Assembly (NCBI GenBank): GCA_022457155.1
Contig: JAJGOT010001116.1
Span: 1 to 64,000, forward strand
DNA: 64,000 nt
From: Cladopsammia gracilis
Lineage: Eukaryota > Cnidaria > Anthozoa > Scleractinia > Dendrophylliidae
Direction of reading: 5' to 3'
Shown: positions 1 through 9,534 of the stretch, piece by piece
How the letters are laid out: each line of letters begins with the position of its first letter
How positions within the stretch are numbered: position 1 is the stretch's first letter
Program-made: the position numbers and the translations under genes
The notes under the pieces: generated by a model
The model's input: only the letters and a program-made list of their open reading frames with translations
The model's database searches: none
What the model was told of the DNA's origin: nothing

Positions 1-447
1 GTAAGACGTGCTGGTCCTGTCATTCCGACAGTGACCTATATGATTATTCGGGGGCCTTCGATAGGGAGTTTTCTTTGTTTCAATCATTGATTAAGCTTTT
101 TATCACATCATGTATGTTATTTTTAGCGTTCAATTTTTCCTTGTTATTTAGTTCTTTTTTTTTATGTTACGTAACCTCGTTTTCCTTTGTTTTTGTAGCT
201 TAATGTATATAAGTCACAACTTGTATAACTTAATCATTGTACATAGTTTTTAGTTTTTAGTTTTTAATTCTTAGTAATTTCTGAAGAAGGCCGAAGCCCG
301 AAACGTTAAAACCAGTCAGGACCAGTAAGAAGTTCGCCCCATCGTTTTTTATTATACTTATCTACAAATTCACGTGGTGGCGTCGTATCCTCCTTGGATC
401 CTTCTGCTGAAGAGTTCACCTTTTGTGTAAACCTTTTTATTCAGCCT

Positions 448-448
<1 letters not shown>
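1..448. other. Non-coding stretch with a PLE-type tail
   Basis: No convincing reading frame is visible. AT-rich DNA with a short direct repeat of TAGTTTT units (245-267) leads to the hammerhead-like motif listed separately at 281-307. This order resembles the 3' tail of a Penelope-like element, but no reverse transcriptase sequence lies upstream within the window. The stretch ends at a TA microsatellite. Confidence 0.4.
281..307 (+). ncRNA. Hammerhead-ribozyme-like motif, PLE type
   Basis: The core CTGAAGA (matching CUGANGA) is followed by a GGC/GCC stem II closed by a CGAA loop, then GAAA and the short self-complementary stem III ACGT, with GTT as the possible cleavage triplet. Minimal type I hammerheads of this shape are known at the ends of Penelope-like retroelements, where the very short stem III favours dimers. 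Only about three TTT/AAA pairs are visible for stem I. The catalytic core looks intact but activity is an inference. Confidence 0.5.

Positions 449-527
<79 letters not shown>
449..527. repeat. (TA)n microsatellite
   Basis: About 79 bases of nearly pure TA repeat, directly abutting the outer edge of the large palindrome at 527. Short reading frames rich in alternating Tyr and Ile across it are repeat artefacts. Confidence 0.97.
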
Positions 528-532
<5 letters not shown>

Positions 533-1793
533 ATTCAACACATTGATACACTGCCCAAATATGGTAAAAAAGTTATCGATATGTGTTATGTCTACATGAC
601 GTATAACCAGCGATGGCGGTAAATTTCGCATTTTGAAGGAAAGTGAAAATGACTGCTGCCTGCAATTTCGTGTTTTTTGGCAAAAATAGTGCGTGAACTA
701 TTAGTTAAAAAAGGGAAAAGAAAGAAAAAAGAGAAGAAAAGAAAAGAGAAAAATACTGTTCACATGATTGGATAAAAAAGGCGCGAAATTTTCGCGTTGT
801 CGCGGTCGCAGTGTTTCTTGGCGTAGCTGAATGAAAACTGGTTCAAAGTTTAACCGCTCGACAAGAAGTGAATGAAGGAGCACAGTTTTCGTGAAATTCC
901 TTTGGTAATCACCTCTGGAATATGATATAGACTTGATGTTTCCTCAGAAAAGTTTCTGATCTCGTCATTACGGCTGTGGGAGCTAAAAAACGAGCATTCC
1001 AAGTTTGTAAACAACATTGATCGACTCAGCTCGTACTTCGATGTTTGAAAATTTGTGCTTATGGAAGGGACTAAAAAGCCAAATCAACTACAGGTACGAT
1101 GTTTTAACCGTTTATTGTATCCTTTAGCTGTGAATTTTTGTAAGCTTACTGTCCACGCTGCAGTTCTTTCCGACTTTTCGCCGCTATGTTTAGGTTCGTA
1201 GCCGTGTGTTTCTTCAATTTGTTTTGATTCTAAATTGAACTTTTTAAGATACGAAACACTTGTAACTAAGATATTCTATGCCATTTTACTGTGTTTTAAT
1301 TCTTGTAGTCACTACGCTGTCCCGTTCTTTGAGTAGACGAAAGCTCTTCGTAAAAACTGTCAACTGATTGTGTACGCTAAATTAATTTTAGCTTGGCAAA
1401 AGTTTCGGCATTCAATGCTTGTCGTTTAAGAAATGGTGCGAGGTAAAATATTGAAGTTAGCCTTTTTACTTAATGAAAGGTTGTATATCTCAATGATTTT
1501 TTTTCTCGAAACTGTGATTTGTATCAATGTGTTGAATTATAAAACAGTTATAGTGTTCAAGCTTGCACAATATTGACAAAGGCGCCACTTTCATTCATGA
1601 ACTGTGTGATGTTGCAAGTTTCGCGCGGTAAAACATCTGTAAGCTTTTTTTTTTAATAAAAGGCTTGTCGGCGATATTTTTTTCTTCAAACTGTGCTTTG
1701 TTATCAATGTGTTGAATTATAAAACTATTATAGCGCTCAAGCTTGCGTGATATCGCCTAATTTTAGCCGACTCGGCCTACGGCCTCGTCGGCT
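527..1793 (-). repeat. Left arm of large palindrome (inverted Polinton TIR-like copy)
   Basis: This arm is the reverse complement of 2014-3294 over nearly its whole length, with scattered substitutions and small indels. Landmarks such as ATAATTCAACACATTGAT, the purine-rich tract at 710-755 and the TAGCCGA/TCGGCTA palindrome occur in mirrored order. The opposite arm ends 18 bases before the first ORF of the Polinton-like block, so this arm is read as a second copy of the same terminal repeat in head-to-head orientation. No gene is visible in it. Confidence 0.85.
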
Positions 1794-1905
1794 ATATATA
1801 TAATGTTTCAAAAACACCCTTTGTCTGGATCTTTCTTCCAAAATGTTAATTCATATCTTCAAAATATGGAAATATGAGTTTATTGTCTTTATTTCCATAT
1901 CTTGA

Positions 1906-1972
<67 letters not shown>

Positions 1973-2013
1973 ACTATTATAGCGCGAAAGCGCGTGTGAT
2001 ATCGTCTAATACT
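1794..2013. repeat. Spacer of the palindrome with TA repeat and small hairpins
   Basis: The centre between the two arms contains a local inverted repeat (about 1852-1909, ATCTTCAAAATATGG against CCATATCTTGAAGAT) and a TA microsatellite at about 1908-1968. On the right, bases 1974-2083 form their own near-palindrome around the TAGCCGACGAGGC motif. It is non-coding. Confidence 0.85.
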
Positions 2014-3294
2014 TAGCCGACGAGGCCGTAGGCCTCGTCGGCTAAAATTAGGCGATATCACGCAAGCTTGAGCGCTATAATAGTTTTATAATTCAACACA
2101 TTGATAACAAAGCACAGTTTGAAGAAAAAATATCGCCGACAAGCCTTTTATTTTAAAAAAAGCTTACATATGTTTTACCGCGCGAAACTTGCAACATCAC
2201 ACAGTTCATGAATGAAAGTGACGCCTTTGTCAATATTGCGCAAGCTTGAACACTATAACTGTTTTATAATTCAACACATCGATAACAAATCACAGTTTCT
2301 AGAAAAAAATCGTTGAGATATACAACCTTTCATTAAGTAAAAAGGCTTACAGCAATATTTTACCTCGCACCATTTCTTAAACAACACGCAGCGAATGCCC
2401 AAACTTTTGCCAAGCTAAAATTAATCGCGAAAATTAATTTAGCGTACACAATCAGTTGAGAGTTTCTACGAAGAGCTCCGTCTACTCAAAGAGCGGGACA
2501 GAGTAGTGACTACAAGAATTAAAACACAGTAAAATGGCATAGAATGTCTTAGTTACAAGTGTTTCGTATCTTAAAAAGTTCAATTCAGAATCAAAGCAAA
2601 TTGAACAAACACACGGCTACGTACATAAACATAGCGGCGAAAAGTCGGAAAGAACTGCAGCGTGGACAGTATGTCTTACAAAAATTCACAGCTAAAGGAT
2701 ACAAGAAACGGTCAAAACATCGTACCTGAAGTTGATTTGGCTTTTTAGTCCCTTCCATCAGCACCAAATTTTCAAACATCGAAGTACGAGCTGAGTTGAT
2801 CAATGTTGTTTACAAACTTGCTCGTTTTTTAGCTCCTACAGCCGTAATGACGAGGTCAGAAACTTTTCTGAGGAAGCATCAAGTCCATATCATATTCCAG
2901 AGGTGATTACCAAAGGAATTTTACAAAAATTGTGCTCCTTCATTCACTCCTTGTCGAGCTGTTAAACTTTGAACCAGTTTTCATTCAGCTACGCCAAGAA
3001 ACACTGCGACCCGGCGCGACGACGCAAAAATTTCGCGCCTTTTTTGTCCAATCATGTGAACAATATTTTTTCTCTTTTCTTTTCTTCTCTCTTTTCTTTC
3101 TTTTCCCTTTTTTAACTAATAGTTCACGCACTTTTTCGCCAAAAAAACTCGAAATTGCAGGCAGCAGTCATTTTCACTTTCCTTCAAAATGCAAAATTTA
3201 CCGCCATCGCTGGTTATATGTCATGTGGACATAACGTATATCTAAAACTTTTTGCCCATATTTGGGCAGTGTATCAATGTGTTGAATTATAAAT
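2014..3294 (+). repeat. Right arm of large palindrome, probable Polinton terminal inverted repeat
   Basis: About 1.28 kb, mirrored at 527-1793. Polintons carry terminal inverted repeats from about 100 bp to over 1 kb, and the genes that follow from 3312 fit this assignment. Within the arm, a subrepeat of about 181 bp starts at 2060 and again at 2241 (both with CAAGCTTGA followed by TTTTATAATTCAACACAT). The same TATAATTCAACACATTGATAC motif recurs in reverse at the outer edge near 3270-3292. No second, distal TIR of this element is found to the right. Confidence 0.65.
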
Positions 3295-3311
3295 ATATAT
3301 ATACTCTCACA

Positions 3312-3503
3312 ATGGTAAACATCATACAATGTTTCGTAAACGGGGCTGCAATCGGCGATATTCTTCTTGTTTTGGTTAATGTCAACATAACTGCACTTAA
3401 AACAGTTTGGCAATTAGCAACACAACTAATCACAGCGCATGACGAGGAGTCGGCCGAAATATATAATCTCATATATACATCATGTCTGACAACAAGCTCG
3501 TGA
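3312..3503 (+). CDS. Small hydrophobic ORF at the Polinton left end
   Basis: A 63-codon frame starting at an ATG just inside the terminal repeat. The N-terminal half is hydrophobic (a GDILLVLVNVN-like stretch), suggesting one membrane segment. It overlaps the start of the next ORF at 3482. I do not recognise a family. It may be a minor gene of the Polinton-like unit or a chance frame. Confidence 0.3.
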   Translation: MVNIIQCFVNGAAIGDILLVLVNVNITALKTVWQLATQLITAHDEESAEIYNLIYTSCLTTSS

Positions 3504-3703
3504 AATCTCTTATCGATGCTACAACAATCACTGGCCTTGTCGCCGGCATTGGATGGATTGGCCGAAAGACGATCAAAGAAAACCTCACGGCCGACCCCAG
3601 CTCGAATCTCATGAATTACGTAAAATTCACTGCAGCCATGGCTGGGAGCATTGCGCTCAAGAAATACCCCGAGGACCAGAAAATCCTCCCAACCCCGACG
3701 TAA
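3482..3703 (+). CDS. Small Polinton-associated membrane-type protein
   Basis: 73 codons, starting MSDNKLVK and ending in a stop at 3703. Two short apolar stretches (about residues 14-26 and 48-58, rich in Gly and Ala) flank a basic region, suggesting a small membrane-associated protein. Codon use looks protein-like and the frame is intact. It lies in a tight same-strand series (3482, 3728, 4182, 4453) with the integrase, which is how minor genes of Polinton/adintovirus-like elements are arranged. The function is unknown. Confidence 0.5.
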   Translation: MSDNKLVKSLIDATTITGLVAGIGWIGRKTIKENLTADPSSNLMNYVKFTAAMAGSIALKKYPEDQKILPTPT

Positions 3704-3727
3704 AAATATATACATATACACAAGACA

Positions 3728-4155
3728 ATGGCCTCAATCGCTCTTATGATTGGTGGAGCAATTCTCAATGCTGCTGCCTTCTCTTGGGGCAATTATCTTG
3801 CAAAATATTTATCAGGCGACAGCGGGCAAGCCGCTCTGGTTGAGAAGATCAGGCACACAAAGCGTTGGAGGCCAATCAAGCGGCCTACGCCAAATATAAG
3901 AAAGACCGCACAAAGCTCCTCGACTGGATTGCAACCAATGATCGGATCAAAGATCAAGCGAAACACAACTTCCAAGACACTGACCAAGCTCTGGTGCTCT
4001 TCAATCAAACACATCGGGGTCAGCAAATAACACTTCCCAAAGAGCCCGAGTTCTCTGACTTCTATAAAGCCGGCCCACAGCAGAAGCAAGGCGAACTCTT
4101 GTTTATCGGCACTGGCGCGCACACCCTTGGCTATGCGGATTTTCGCCTATTGTAG
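3728..4155 (+). pseudogene. Polinton-associated ORF broken by a frameshift
   Basis: The N-terminal part (from 3728, MASIALMIGG) has an apolar Gly/Ala segment of about 15 residues. Near 3845-3855 the protein-like sequence moves to another frame and continues to a stop at 4155 as a charged, probably helical region rich in Lys, Asp and Gln. The two parts lie end to end with no gap, which points to one old gene with a single-base indel. A membrane anchor followed by a helical domain is all that can be said. No known family is recognised. Confidence 0.5.
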
Positions 4156-4181
4156 AAAAAACAAATCCTAGAATATACAGC

Positions 4182-4445
4182 ATGTCTAAGATCTGTGCGA
4201 AGGAAAGTTATCTATCAAACTTACCAGACCCCACAAAATGGTCTGAGTACTTCATCAATGAAAACATTGGAGACTTGGTTGATTCATTTGATAAATGTAT
4301 TCAACTTTTTGGAAAAATTGAAAAGAACGATATCGCGACTCCATCGGAAAAATGTAAAGCTTCAAAAGCTTTACGACAATTTGTTTTTGTCCGTGACCAT
4401 CTCCTTGAAGTGCTGAGGAAAGCGGAAGAACAAGAACTGCTTTAA
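4182..4445 (+). CDS. Small acidic/helical ORF of unknown function
   Basis: 87 codons (MSKICAKES start, stop at 4445), with a short gap after the preceding ORF and eight bases before the integrase start. The composition is mixed and charged, with a predicted helical C-terminus ending in Glu- and Leu-rich residues. No membrane segment or known motif is visible. The intact frame and position suggest a minor gene of the Polinton-like unit. Confidence 0.45.
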   Translation: MSKICAKESYLSNLPDPTKWSEYFINENIGDLVDSFDKCIQLFGKIEKNDIATPSEKCKASKALRQFVFVRDHLLEVLRKAEEQELL

Positions 4446-4452
4446 TATATAC

Positions 4453-5448
4453 ATGATGGATGCGAAACTCTCAAAGATCTATTACAGCCCCAAAGGCTAC
4501 TGGAAAGGCCTTGCCGCTGTGAAAAAGCTAGCCGCAGCGGCCAAGGTCTCTGAGGAAGTGGCAAAAAAGTTGCTCGTCAAACAAGCCCTTTGGCAGATTT
4601 ACCTCCCAGCGCCGCGCCACATCCCTCGGCCAAAGTTTGATGTCTTCACGCCCAATGCGGTGCATCAAGCGGATCTACTTTTTTTGCCTCACGACAAACT
4701 GCCTCACGGGAGAAAGGTTTACAAATATTGTTTGCCGGTTGTTGATGTGGCTAGCCGTTACAAAGCAGCAGAGCCCTTGACTTCGAAGGAGTCTGATAAA
4801 GTGGCCAAGGCATTTACGCGGATTTACAGACGCAGGCCTTTAAAATGGCCACAACTTTTTCAGGTTGACCCTGGGCGTGAGCTTATGGGCCCAGTAACTA
4901 AAGTTATGGGGGATAACAAAACAGTCATTCGCCGTGGGCGCGTTGATATACGCAGAGATCAAGCGATTGTTGAAATATTCAACCGAACCCTGGCTGAACG
5001 GCTGTTTTGGTCACCAATATGCAGTTGAAATGAATATCCCCTCTGGCCGTTCGACAGAATGGGTAAAAAGGCTGCCAGACGTTGTTTCTGCACTGAATAA
5101 TGAAGTAACCAGATTAACTGCCAAGAAGCCTGCGCAAGCAATCAAAGAGAAAGCTGTTTCTGCCAAACCCTCTACCCCTTATTTGAGATCAGTGGGGGTG
5201 AATGAGAAAAAGCTGCCACCCCGAGTGAGTGTGAGATATTTGTATCAGCCTGGTGAGCTTGAGGGTGGTGGTAGGCGGACGACCGACCCAATCTGGTCAT
5301 TGAAGGTCTACAACATTGAAAAGGTTGTTACCAAACCAAACGAGCCGGTTGTGTATTACTGATTTACGACAACCCCAAGCGGGGCTTCGTCCGTGAGGAG
5401 CTGATGGTTGTACCGCCAGACACGCAGTTACCACCGATGTCTTTGTGA
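4453..5448 (+). pseudogene. Polinton retroviral-type integrase (rve), frameshifted
   Basis: The DDE-type integrase joins element ends to chromosomal target DNA. From the ATG at 4453 the catalytic core shows Asp74 in QADLLF, Asp139 in VDPGRE and Glu174 in AIVEIFNRTL, about the D,D-35-E spacing of the family. The frame shifts near 5010 (a T-run) into a second frame that continues to 5362, and shifts again near 5360, with the C-terminus reaching the stop at 5446-5448. The C-terminal region after about 5200 is basic with aromatic residues, like a small SH3/chromo-type DNA-binding end. The gene is convergent with the polymerase and overlaps its 3' end by roughly 85 bases. The core residues survive, but the breaks make it inactive as it stands. 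Confidence 0.85.
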
Positions 5449-8400
5449 TCATATGCCAGTGTGTGGACGCCATCCTCCTTAATCCAGCGCTTTGAGTCAA
5501 AGGGCGAGAGTGTTGTTTTGTTTAGATGCACTCCGTAGATCTGATGATTCACGCTCCTGAGCATGTCCATGTCATGTTTGAAGGCCTACTTTCTGAAGGC
5601 GGCGTCTTTGTAGTTCGTATGTGATTTCCTTCTTCGTCACAACTTTGGTGGTGCCTTCGCTTTTCTGATGTTTTTCTGGCTGCCAAGCAGGATTGAGTAC
5701 ATCTTTGAGCGTAGGCAGATCGCTTCGGAGATGGGGGCGCCCGCGCACTCGTCCTTCATCTTGCCGATGACCTTCTTGTTTAGCTGGCTGTGAAGAAAGT
5801 GGTCTTTCGGGTAGTCTCTTCTGTCGTATAGTTCATCGAGGCGATTCTCCATGTCCTTGTAGACATCCTCTGTCTTGATCTCTAGAAGCAGGCTGTCTGT
5901 GTCTGTGTATAGTAGCTCACATCGCGAGCCGTACTTAAACTTGAGGTGCTTATAGTAGAAATCGTACATCAGAGTCTTGGAGAGATCCAGTATGCACATG
6001 CCGGTGTAGACTGGGCGTTTGAATAAGATTTTATCTTTGTGCATTTGAATCCCTGCAAAGTTCTCACCAAAGACTGTTGCTCTGGCAAACAGGGGGCTTG
6101 AGATAAGCTTTCTCAACTTGTCTGTCTCATTCGCGCGAACAAGCCTCATATCAATGCGTTTTCTGAGGTTCTCCATGGTCTTGCCAAAGACAGAGTTGTT
6201 CATCAGCTTGAAAAAGTTATTCTCGAAGTCAGAAGTGGCTTGTTTCGTGAGTTCTGTGTTCAGCCTTATGTACGGCTCCATCCAAGACTTCTGCTCGAAT
6301 CTGAGGATTTTATGAACCGTCTTCAACGTCATTCCTAGCTCGAGTTAAAGCTGAAGATTTATGTAGTGCAGGACATATCTGGCTTTGTCCTTTAGGGTTA
6401 GGAGCAACTTCTCTGTCTTATCCTCTGCCTGCCCCCCTATCAATGTCCTTTGATAAGGAGACATCCAAGACTTTTCGACTTTGTGCTTTTCTGGTGCTAG
6501 AGGGTAAGCGTTGTGTTCATCATGCAACTCCTCGGGATACTCCAAGTCAACCTCGAGGATATAGCCAATATTTCTGTTTGGGGACCACTTCCTGATTTGG
6601 TGTTGTGTTGGGAACTTTAAGCACCATTGAAAGTTGCCAACTGGGAGGGGTTGACTCATGGCCCAACCGCAAAGATTGTTTGCATCGAAGTACATGATGT
6701 AGCTTGTTTCTTGATCTGGGTTGTGATCATCAAGAAAAGGGTTGTTCCCCTTTGCAAAAGCGCCTGCTCTCCATTGAAATACTGCCACGCATGCCCTTTT
6801 CGACAAAGAGGTGCATGTTGATGTCAGTGAGCAGTTCTAGACTGATTCCTGTGAATTTTAAAAGAGCGTCCCAGCTGAGGCCCGGGGCTGTATAGTAATG
6901 CGCCGGGTCAAGTTTGTGCTTGAGACATGTTCTTCTGAAGTTCTCGAAGACATCTGCCAGAAGCAGCACATCCGTCTCTAGGTAAAGATCGTGATACTCG
7001 CCGAGGTTTTTACATTCAAACGCTTTCCACACTTCCTGCGCATGAGTGTAGTCTTCATCGCTGATGTGTTCCTTTTTGAGCCCGCTATAGAACGCGCTCT
7101 TCTCTGGGAGTGACTTCTCCTCAAACCATTCCCAAGAGTCCATGTACTCGTATGGGTAGTTTCTTTTTTGCAGAAGTAGCTTGAGTTTATTGGGATCCTT
7201 TTTATGGTTTCCCGTGATTGTGAAGGACTCTGGTTTGTTTGATTTAACCAGATTGCCGATGCTCGTCTGCATGAACTGTAAGCTGTCGATGAACCTTAAG
7301 TTACCTAGGGAGAAAGAGACGTACTTCTCCATATTTGTTGGGATACACTTCAAATCAGATTGTACTTCAGCTATGCCGCTCATGATATGATGCGCATCGT
7401 AGCCCTTCAAGTTATGGAAGACAACGGGGATTGTCACATTTTCCGGGGTGATTCTGAAGTGATTTAGATTACATGCTTTGTGAGCAGCTCCTCGATACTT
7501 GCCTGTTATGTGGCAGTGGTCTCTAACGGTGTCTCTCATGAAGCCTCGTACAAGAGATTTTCCGCAGAAGAGACAATCGACCTGCTCAAAGATGGAGTTT
7601 GTTTTTTGTTGTCTTTTGTTTCTTGGGCCTATGAAGGAGAACGCCTCCAAACGCCCTGTTTCTTCGATTTGGATGTAGGTTTTAAATGCATTGGTGTAGC
7701 AATTGTTGGTTTTGTGATGAACAAGGCCCGCGTACTCTCCCGTGTTTGGATCGTAGAGGTCGATAGAGTCGCCGAAGTTCTCTTTGTAGAGGCACTCATT
7801 ACAGATGCTGCAGTAATTTGCGTTGTTGAAGTTTGCCCAGTCTTCTCTTGTCATAGAAATGGGCTTATTGTGATGAAGTTCGTCTCTTATCTCCCTCTCT
7901 AACAACTGTATGTAGTAGAGAAACCGCTTCACCGTGTCCTCACCTCTGTATAAGTATGCCCCCTTTGTTTCGCCATCAGAGCGAACAGCCATCATACAGA
8001 ACCCGCATGGCGTGTGTACTGATGTTTTCGTTGTGCTGCTTTCTTTTGGGTCTGGCTTGCAAGTGTCCATTTTTGTGACGAGACTTTCGAAGTCTGCATA
8101 GATGATGTAAGGTACTTTCATCTGGTTTTGATAGTTCTCGAAACACAGGATGTTTTCTCCATCTTTGGGCATTTCAGTTCGAACTGGCCTGCCTTTGATA
8201 CCTCTGCAGTAAACCCGATTATCGTCGAGAACATCTTGCGAAGAAAACCCTTGGAGACATCTGTCGCAGAAGTGAATCCTCCGGCCTGCCTCATAATTGC
8301 TATGAAGAAGCCTGCTTAGGCTTGTTATGTAGCAGTAGTGTGTGTTATTTACATTGGTTATCAGCATTAGGTTTATTCTTCTTATATTAGGATCTTATAC

Positions 8401-8825
8401 TTCACTAATTCTAAGGATTGTTGTTTTGCCAGCCAAAAACATTTATTGCAAGGTTATTAAGTTTTTCTACTTCAGAGAATCTATGCAAGGGTGTAAGGAA
8501 AGAGATCCCAGTAAAGTCCGAGCCATCTTCTGTCGGGTATTTGCTTGGCCTGCCTGAATTCCTCCTATCTAGTGTGGGGAAGAGCGCAGCTCGCAAAGCC
8601 CATCGAAGGCATTGATTTTCTATGTTTTTGATGTTTATGATGGCTTGTTTTGCTTTGAGTTTTTGGAGCAAGAGGGATATAAGAACCGCCTCTGATGGCT
8701 TCATATCTTACGAAATCAAGAAAAACATGCTCAACTCTGTCGATAACCCAGCCTGATCCCCTGTTTACCCATATGGCTACTTCTTCCTTGTTTGAGTTCA
8801 TAAGAGCTTGTAGTTGATATTAAAC

Positions 8826-8840
<15 letters not shown>
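5364..8840 (-). pseudogene. Protein-primed family B DNA polymerase of Polinton/adintovirus type, degraded
   Basis: Polymerase that would copy the element from a terminal protein primer. Reading down the minus strand: an N-terminal RGSGW region (about 8565-8801) and its continuation (8411-8704) in another frame; a C2-type finger with CDRCLQGF; exonuclease motifs YADFES and FHNLKGYDAH; an HNH-like insert DHCHITGK (all in 6730-8367). The palm motif reads DANNLCGWAM (6345-6806), where Cys replaces the usual Tyr. NNSVFG and YTDTDS follow in 5637-6332, and the tail at 5364-5570 is in yet another frame. Breaks are frameshifts near 8640, 6780 and 5645, an in-frame TAA near 6347 and a TAG near 5588. 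The N-terminus stops at the ATT repeat at 8828, so the unit is probably truncated there. Confidence 0.88.
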
Positions 8841-8857
<17 letters not shown>

Positions 8858-8858
8858 G
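8828..8858. repeat. (ATT)n microsatellite
   Basis: Ten or so ATT units directly upstream of the polymerase remnant. Polinton-like sequence is not recognisable beyond it, so it may mark the truncation point. Confidence 0.9.
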
Positions 8859-9327
8859 TTGCCCGGCAACTGCTGCTTGATAAAAGTGTGTTATTATGAG
8901 AGGATCCTCTTGCCTAAAGTAGTGTGTAAATCTTTCTGTTCCGTCGACTCCCTCCTGTGAAAGGTGAAGTAAGAATGAAAAATTCACCTTGACTGGGCCG
9001 AGGTCTGTAATCTCTCTAACTATAGTTCAAACTATAGCGCGTTTGTTCTCTTGATAGAACAAGTCGAGATCATTTATTGGATAGCCCGCAGGAACGGTCA
9101 TTTTATAACTGTGTAGCCAGTTACGCCAACCCTGATGACTCCGAACGAACTGAAGTGGTGCATCCATGGAGGTGTATATACAAAGGGGTATACATTAGTT
9201 CAGTTGGTAATATCCGACCCCCCAGTTCTGCACAGGAGGCTTTCATTCTTATCCCCCAGCCCTTATTTGAGATGAGGCAGTATGCAATGATAATAACCAT
9301 GTTTTAAACACTATTTAATATATACTG
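8859..9327. other. No recognisable feature
   Basis: AT-rich DNA without a convincing reading frame or repeat. Capsid, penton, packaging ATPase and protease genes expected of a full Polinton are not seen here. Confidence 0.5.
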
Positions 9328-9534
9328 TGTAGTATAGGGAGGGGGTGCATCTGGCCTCACCCCAAATAGGGTTAGATGACATGAATAAACGCCTCCTACC
9401 ATATAACACTCTGAGCCCACAGACCGACTGAAAGGAGGTCTGTGGGCGATAAAGTGTTATATGGTAGGAGGCGTTTATTCATGCCATCTAACCCCTATTT
9501 GGGATGAGGCCGGATCACCCCCTCGCTATACTAC
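9328..9534. mobile_element. Foldback MITE
   Basis: A hairpin of about 207 bp. The left arm (from GTAGTATAGGGAGGGGGTGC) pairs with the right arm ending CCCTCGCTATACTAC. Inside, ACGCCTCCTACCATATAACA is mirrored by TGTTATATGGTAGGAGGCGT. The loop is about 10 bases around 9430. Such near-complete palindromes are typical of foldback-type non-autonomous DNA transposons. No coding capacity. The superfamily is not determined. Confidence 0.85.

Noticed and set aside
449..631. Reading frames made of alternating Tyr and Ile across TA repeats (also near 1910, 61000 and 61420)
   Set aside because: They are translations of (TA)n microsatellites, not genes.
3287..3721. 144-codon minus-strand frame opposite the small Polinton ORFs
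   Set aside because: It is antisense to the plus-strand ORF series, and no motif is seen.
7480..7902. 140-codon plus-strand frame inside the polymerase
   Set aside because: It lies antisense to well-recognised polymerase motifs and has no domain of its own.
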